Below are positions 14,186 through 15,300 of a stretch of 15,300 bases of DNA, piece after piece. The notes under the pieces are model-generated. The model was given only the letters and a program-made list of their open reading frames with translations, did no database searches and was not told the origin of the DNA. Numbering within the stretch: the stretch's first letter is position 1; every line of letters starts with the position of its first letter. The translations under genes and the position numbers were made by a program. The DNA comes from Alphaproteobacteria bacterium. Lineage in GTDB: Bacteria > Pseudomonadota > Alphaproteobacteria > Geminicoccales > Geminicoccaceae. Location: the NCBI GenBank assembly GCA_026982585.1, contig JALSGW010000235.1, forward strand, positions 1-15,300, read 5' to 3'.

Positions 14186-15261
14186 GCTCGTCCGCCTTCG
14201 CCCGTCGTCTGGACGCCATCCTCGCCCGCAAGCGCGAGCTCGAAGAGCGCATGAGCCGGGCGAGCGGGGCCGAGGTGGCGAGGCTCGCCCGCGAGCACGC
14301 CGAGCTCGCCGAGCTGGCCCTGGTCATCGAGCGCTGGCGGGCGGCCCTCGAGGAGCGCGACGGTCTGAGGGAGCTGGTGCAAAGCGCCGGTGAGGATGCG
14401 GAGCTCAGGGCGCTCGCGGAGGAGGAGCTGCGGAAGGTGGAGGCGCGCCTGCCCGAACTCGAGCGGGAGCTCAAGCTCGCTCTCCTGCCCCGCGACGCAG
14501 TGGAGGAGAAGAACGTCATCCTCGAGCTGCGCGCCGGCACCGGGGGCGAGGAGGCGGCGCTGTTTGCGGCGGATCTCCTGCGCATGTACCAGCGCTATGC
14601 CGAGCGCCGCGGCTGGCAGGTGGAACTGCTTTCGCTGAGCGAGAGCGATCTCGGCGGGGTGAAGGAGGCGATCGCCCGCATCCAGGGCCGAGGTGCTTAT
14701 GGGCGGCTGCGGTTCGAGGGCGGCGTGCACCGGGTGCAGCGGGTGCCGGTGACCGAGGCGGGCGGACGCATCCACACCTCGACGGCGACGGTGGCGGTGC
14801 TGCCGGAGGCGGAGGAGGTGGACGTGCGGATCGACGAGAAGGACCTGAGGGTCGACGTCTTTCGCGCCTCCGGCGCCGGCGGCCAGCATGTGAACCGCAC
14901 CGAGAGCGCGGTGCGCATCACCCACCTGCCGACCGGCATCACCGTCTCGATCCAGGACGAGAAGTCCCAGCACCGCAATCGGGCCCGGGCGTTGCAGATC
15001 CTGAGGGCGCGGCTGTTCGAGCTCGAGCGGCGCCGGCGGCAGGCGGAGCGGGCCGGCGAGCGACGGGAGCAGATCGGCAGCGGCGAGCGCTCGGAGCGCA
15101 TCCGCACCTACAACTTCCCCCAGGGGCGGGTCACCGACCACCGCATCGGCCTCACCCTCTACCGGCTTTCCGAGGTGCTCGCCGGCGAGGCCCTGGACGA
15201 GATCATCGACGCCCTGATCGCCGAGGACCAGACCCGCCGGCTGGCCCAGTTGGAGCTGTGA
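14182..15261 (+). CDS. prfA: Peptide chain release factor 1
   Basis: The 359-aa RF1 recognises UAA and UAG stop codons and triggers peptide release. The N-terminal helical domain (about 1-105) is rich in Glu, Arg and Leu. The core has ELRAGTGGEEAALFA, followed by GVHRVQRVPVTEAGGRIHTS with the RF1-type tripeptide P189-V190-T191 (PxT), which separates RF1 from RF2 (SPF). The catalytic GGQ is at 233-235 in GAGGQHVNRTESAVR, the same residue number as E. coli RF1. RTYNFPQGRVTDHR near the C-terminus is also typical. The ATG at 14182 overlaps the hisS stop, with GGAG at 14173-14176 as ribosome site. Downstream the stop overlaps a GTG that fits prmC, the methyltransferase that modifies the GGQ glutamine. 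Confidence 0.97.
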   Translation: MSSSAFARRLDAILARKRELEERMSRASGAEVARLAREHAELAELALVIERWRAALEERDGLRELVQSAGEDAELRALAEEELRKVEARLPELERELKLALLPRDAVEEKNVILELRAGTGGEEAALFAADLLRMYQRYAERRGWQVELLSLSESDLGGVKEAIARIQGRGAYGRLRFEGGVHRVQRVPVTEAGGRIHTSTATVAVLPEAEEVDVRIDEKDLRVDVFRASGAGGQHVNRTESAVRITHLPTGITVSIQDEKSQHRNRARALQILRARLFELERRRRQAERAGERREQIGSGERSERIRTYNFPQGRVTDHRIGLTLYRLSEVLAGEALDEIIDALIAEDQTRRLAQLEL

Positions 15262-15300
15262 ACGGGGCGGTATCGGTCCGAAAGGCGCTCGAAGAGGCGC
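15258..15300 (+). CDS. prmC: Probable release-factor glutamine methyltransferase, first 14 codons (3' end outside window)
   Basis: A GTG at 15258 overlaps the prfA stop as GTGA and opens a frame that runs to the window end without a stop. It reads as a short polar start followed by VRKALEEA, which resembles the N-terminal helix of PrmC proteins (for example a VREAL-type motif). GGAG lies at 15252-15255, somewhat close to the start. The call rests mainly on the very common prfA-prmC order and on the overlap pattern shared with the preceding genes. Only 14 codons are visible, so domains cannot be checked. Confidence 0.6.
   Translation, partial: MNGAVSVRKALEEA

Overview
The window is a GC-rich (roughly 70% by eye), densely packed chromosomal segment of conserved metabolic and information-processing genes. 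Protein sequences and gene order point to an alphaproteobacterium, most likely of the Rhodospirillales type. The evidence is a UbiG divergent from a two-ACT LysC, a GAF-domain PtsP (EI-Ntr), and a lysC...ptsP...prfA-prmC order interleaved with rodZ-ispG-hisS. I see no RNA genes, insertion sequences, phage genes, CRISPR arrays or long repeats. No gap between genes exceeds 160 bases.

Layout. (1) Positions 1-3459, plus strand: the 3' end of a flavin/Fe-S beta subunit (fdsB) and the complete molybdenum-containing alpha subunit (fdsA) of a cytoplasmic NAD-dependent formate dehydrogenase, overlapping by ATGA. (2) Positions 3616-5636, minus strand: ubiG (ubiquinone O-methyltransferase) followed by a glycerate 2-kinase of the MOFRL family, also overlapping by ATGA. 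This unit converges on fdsA. (3) Positions 5637-5756: a divergent promoter region between ubiG and lysC, with a dyad that could be an operator. (4) Positions 5757-10347, plus strand: lysC, an FMN-dependent nitronate monooxygenase-like oxidoreductase, and ptsP. (5) Positions 10467-15300, plus strand: rodZ, ispG, hisS, prfA and the first codons of prmC. ispG-hisS, hisS-prfA and prfA-prmC each overlap by four bases, so translational coupling along this block is likely.

Functionally, the plus-strand block from lysC joins amino-acid biosynthesis (aspartokinase), nitrogen-linked phosphotransfer signalling (PtsP), cell shape (RodZ), isoprenoid precursor synthesis (IspG) and translation (HisRS, RF1, PrmC). 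The formate dehydrogenase and glycerate kinase suggest formate oxidation and glycerate assimilation, but the window does not establish a methylotrophic or serine-cycle context.

I did not find a convincing undescribed system. The observations most worth checking are small-scale: a possible internal start for a regulatory aspartokinase beta subunit, a perfect inverted repeat over the stop codon in front of ptsP with a rival ptsP start, hairpins and mini-ORFs in front of rodZ and ispG, a dyad in the ubiG/lysC promoter region, and a canonical-looking HisRS motif 2 in an apparent alphaproteobacterium.
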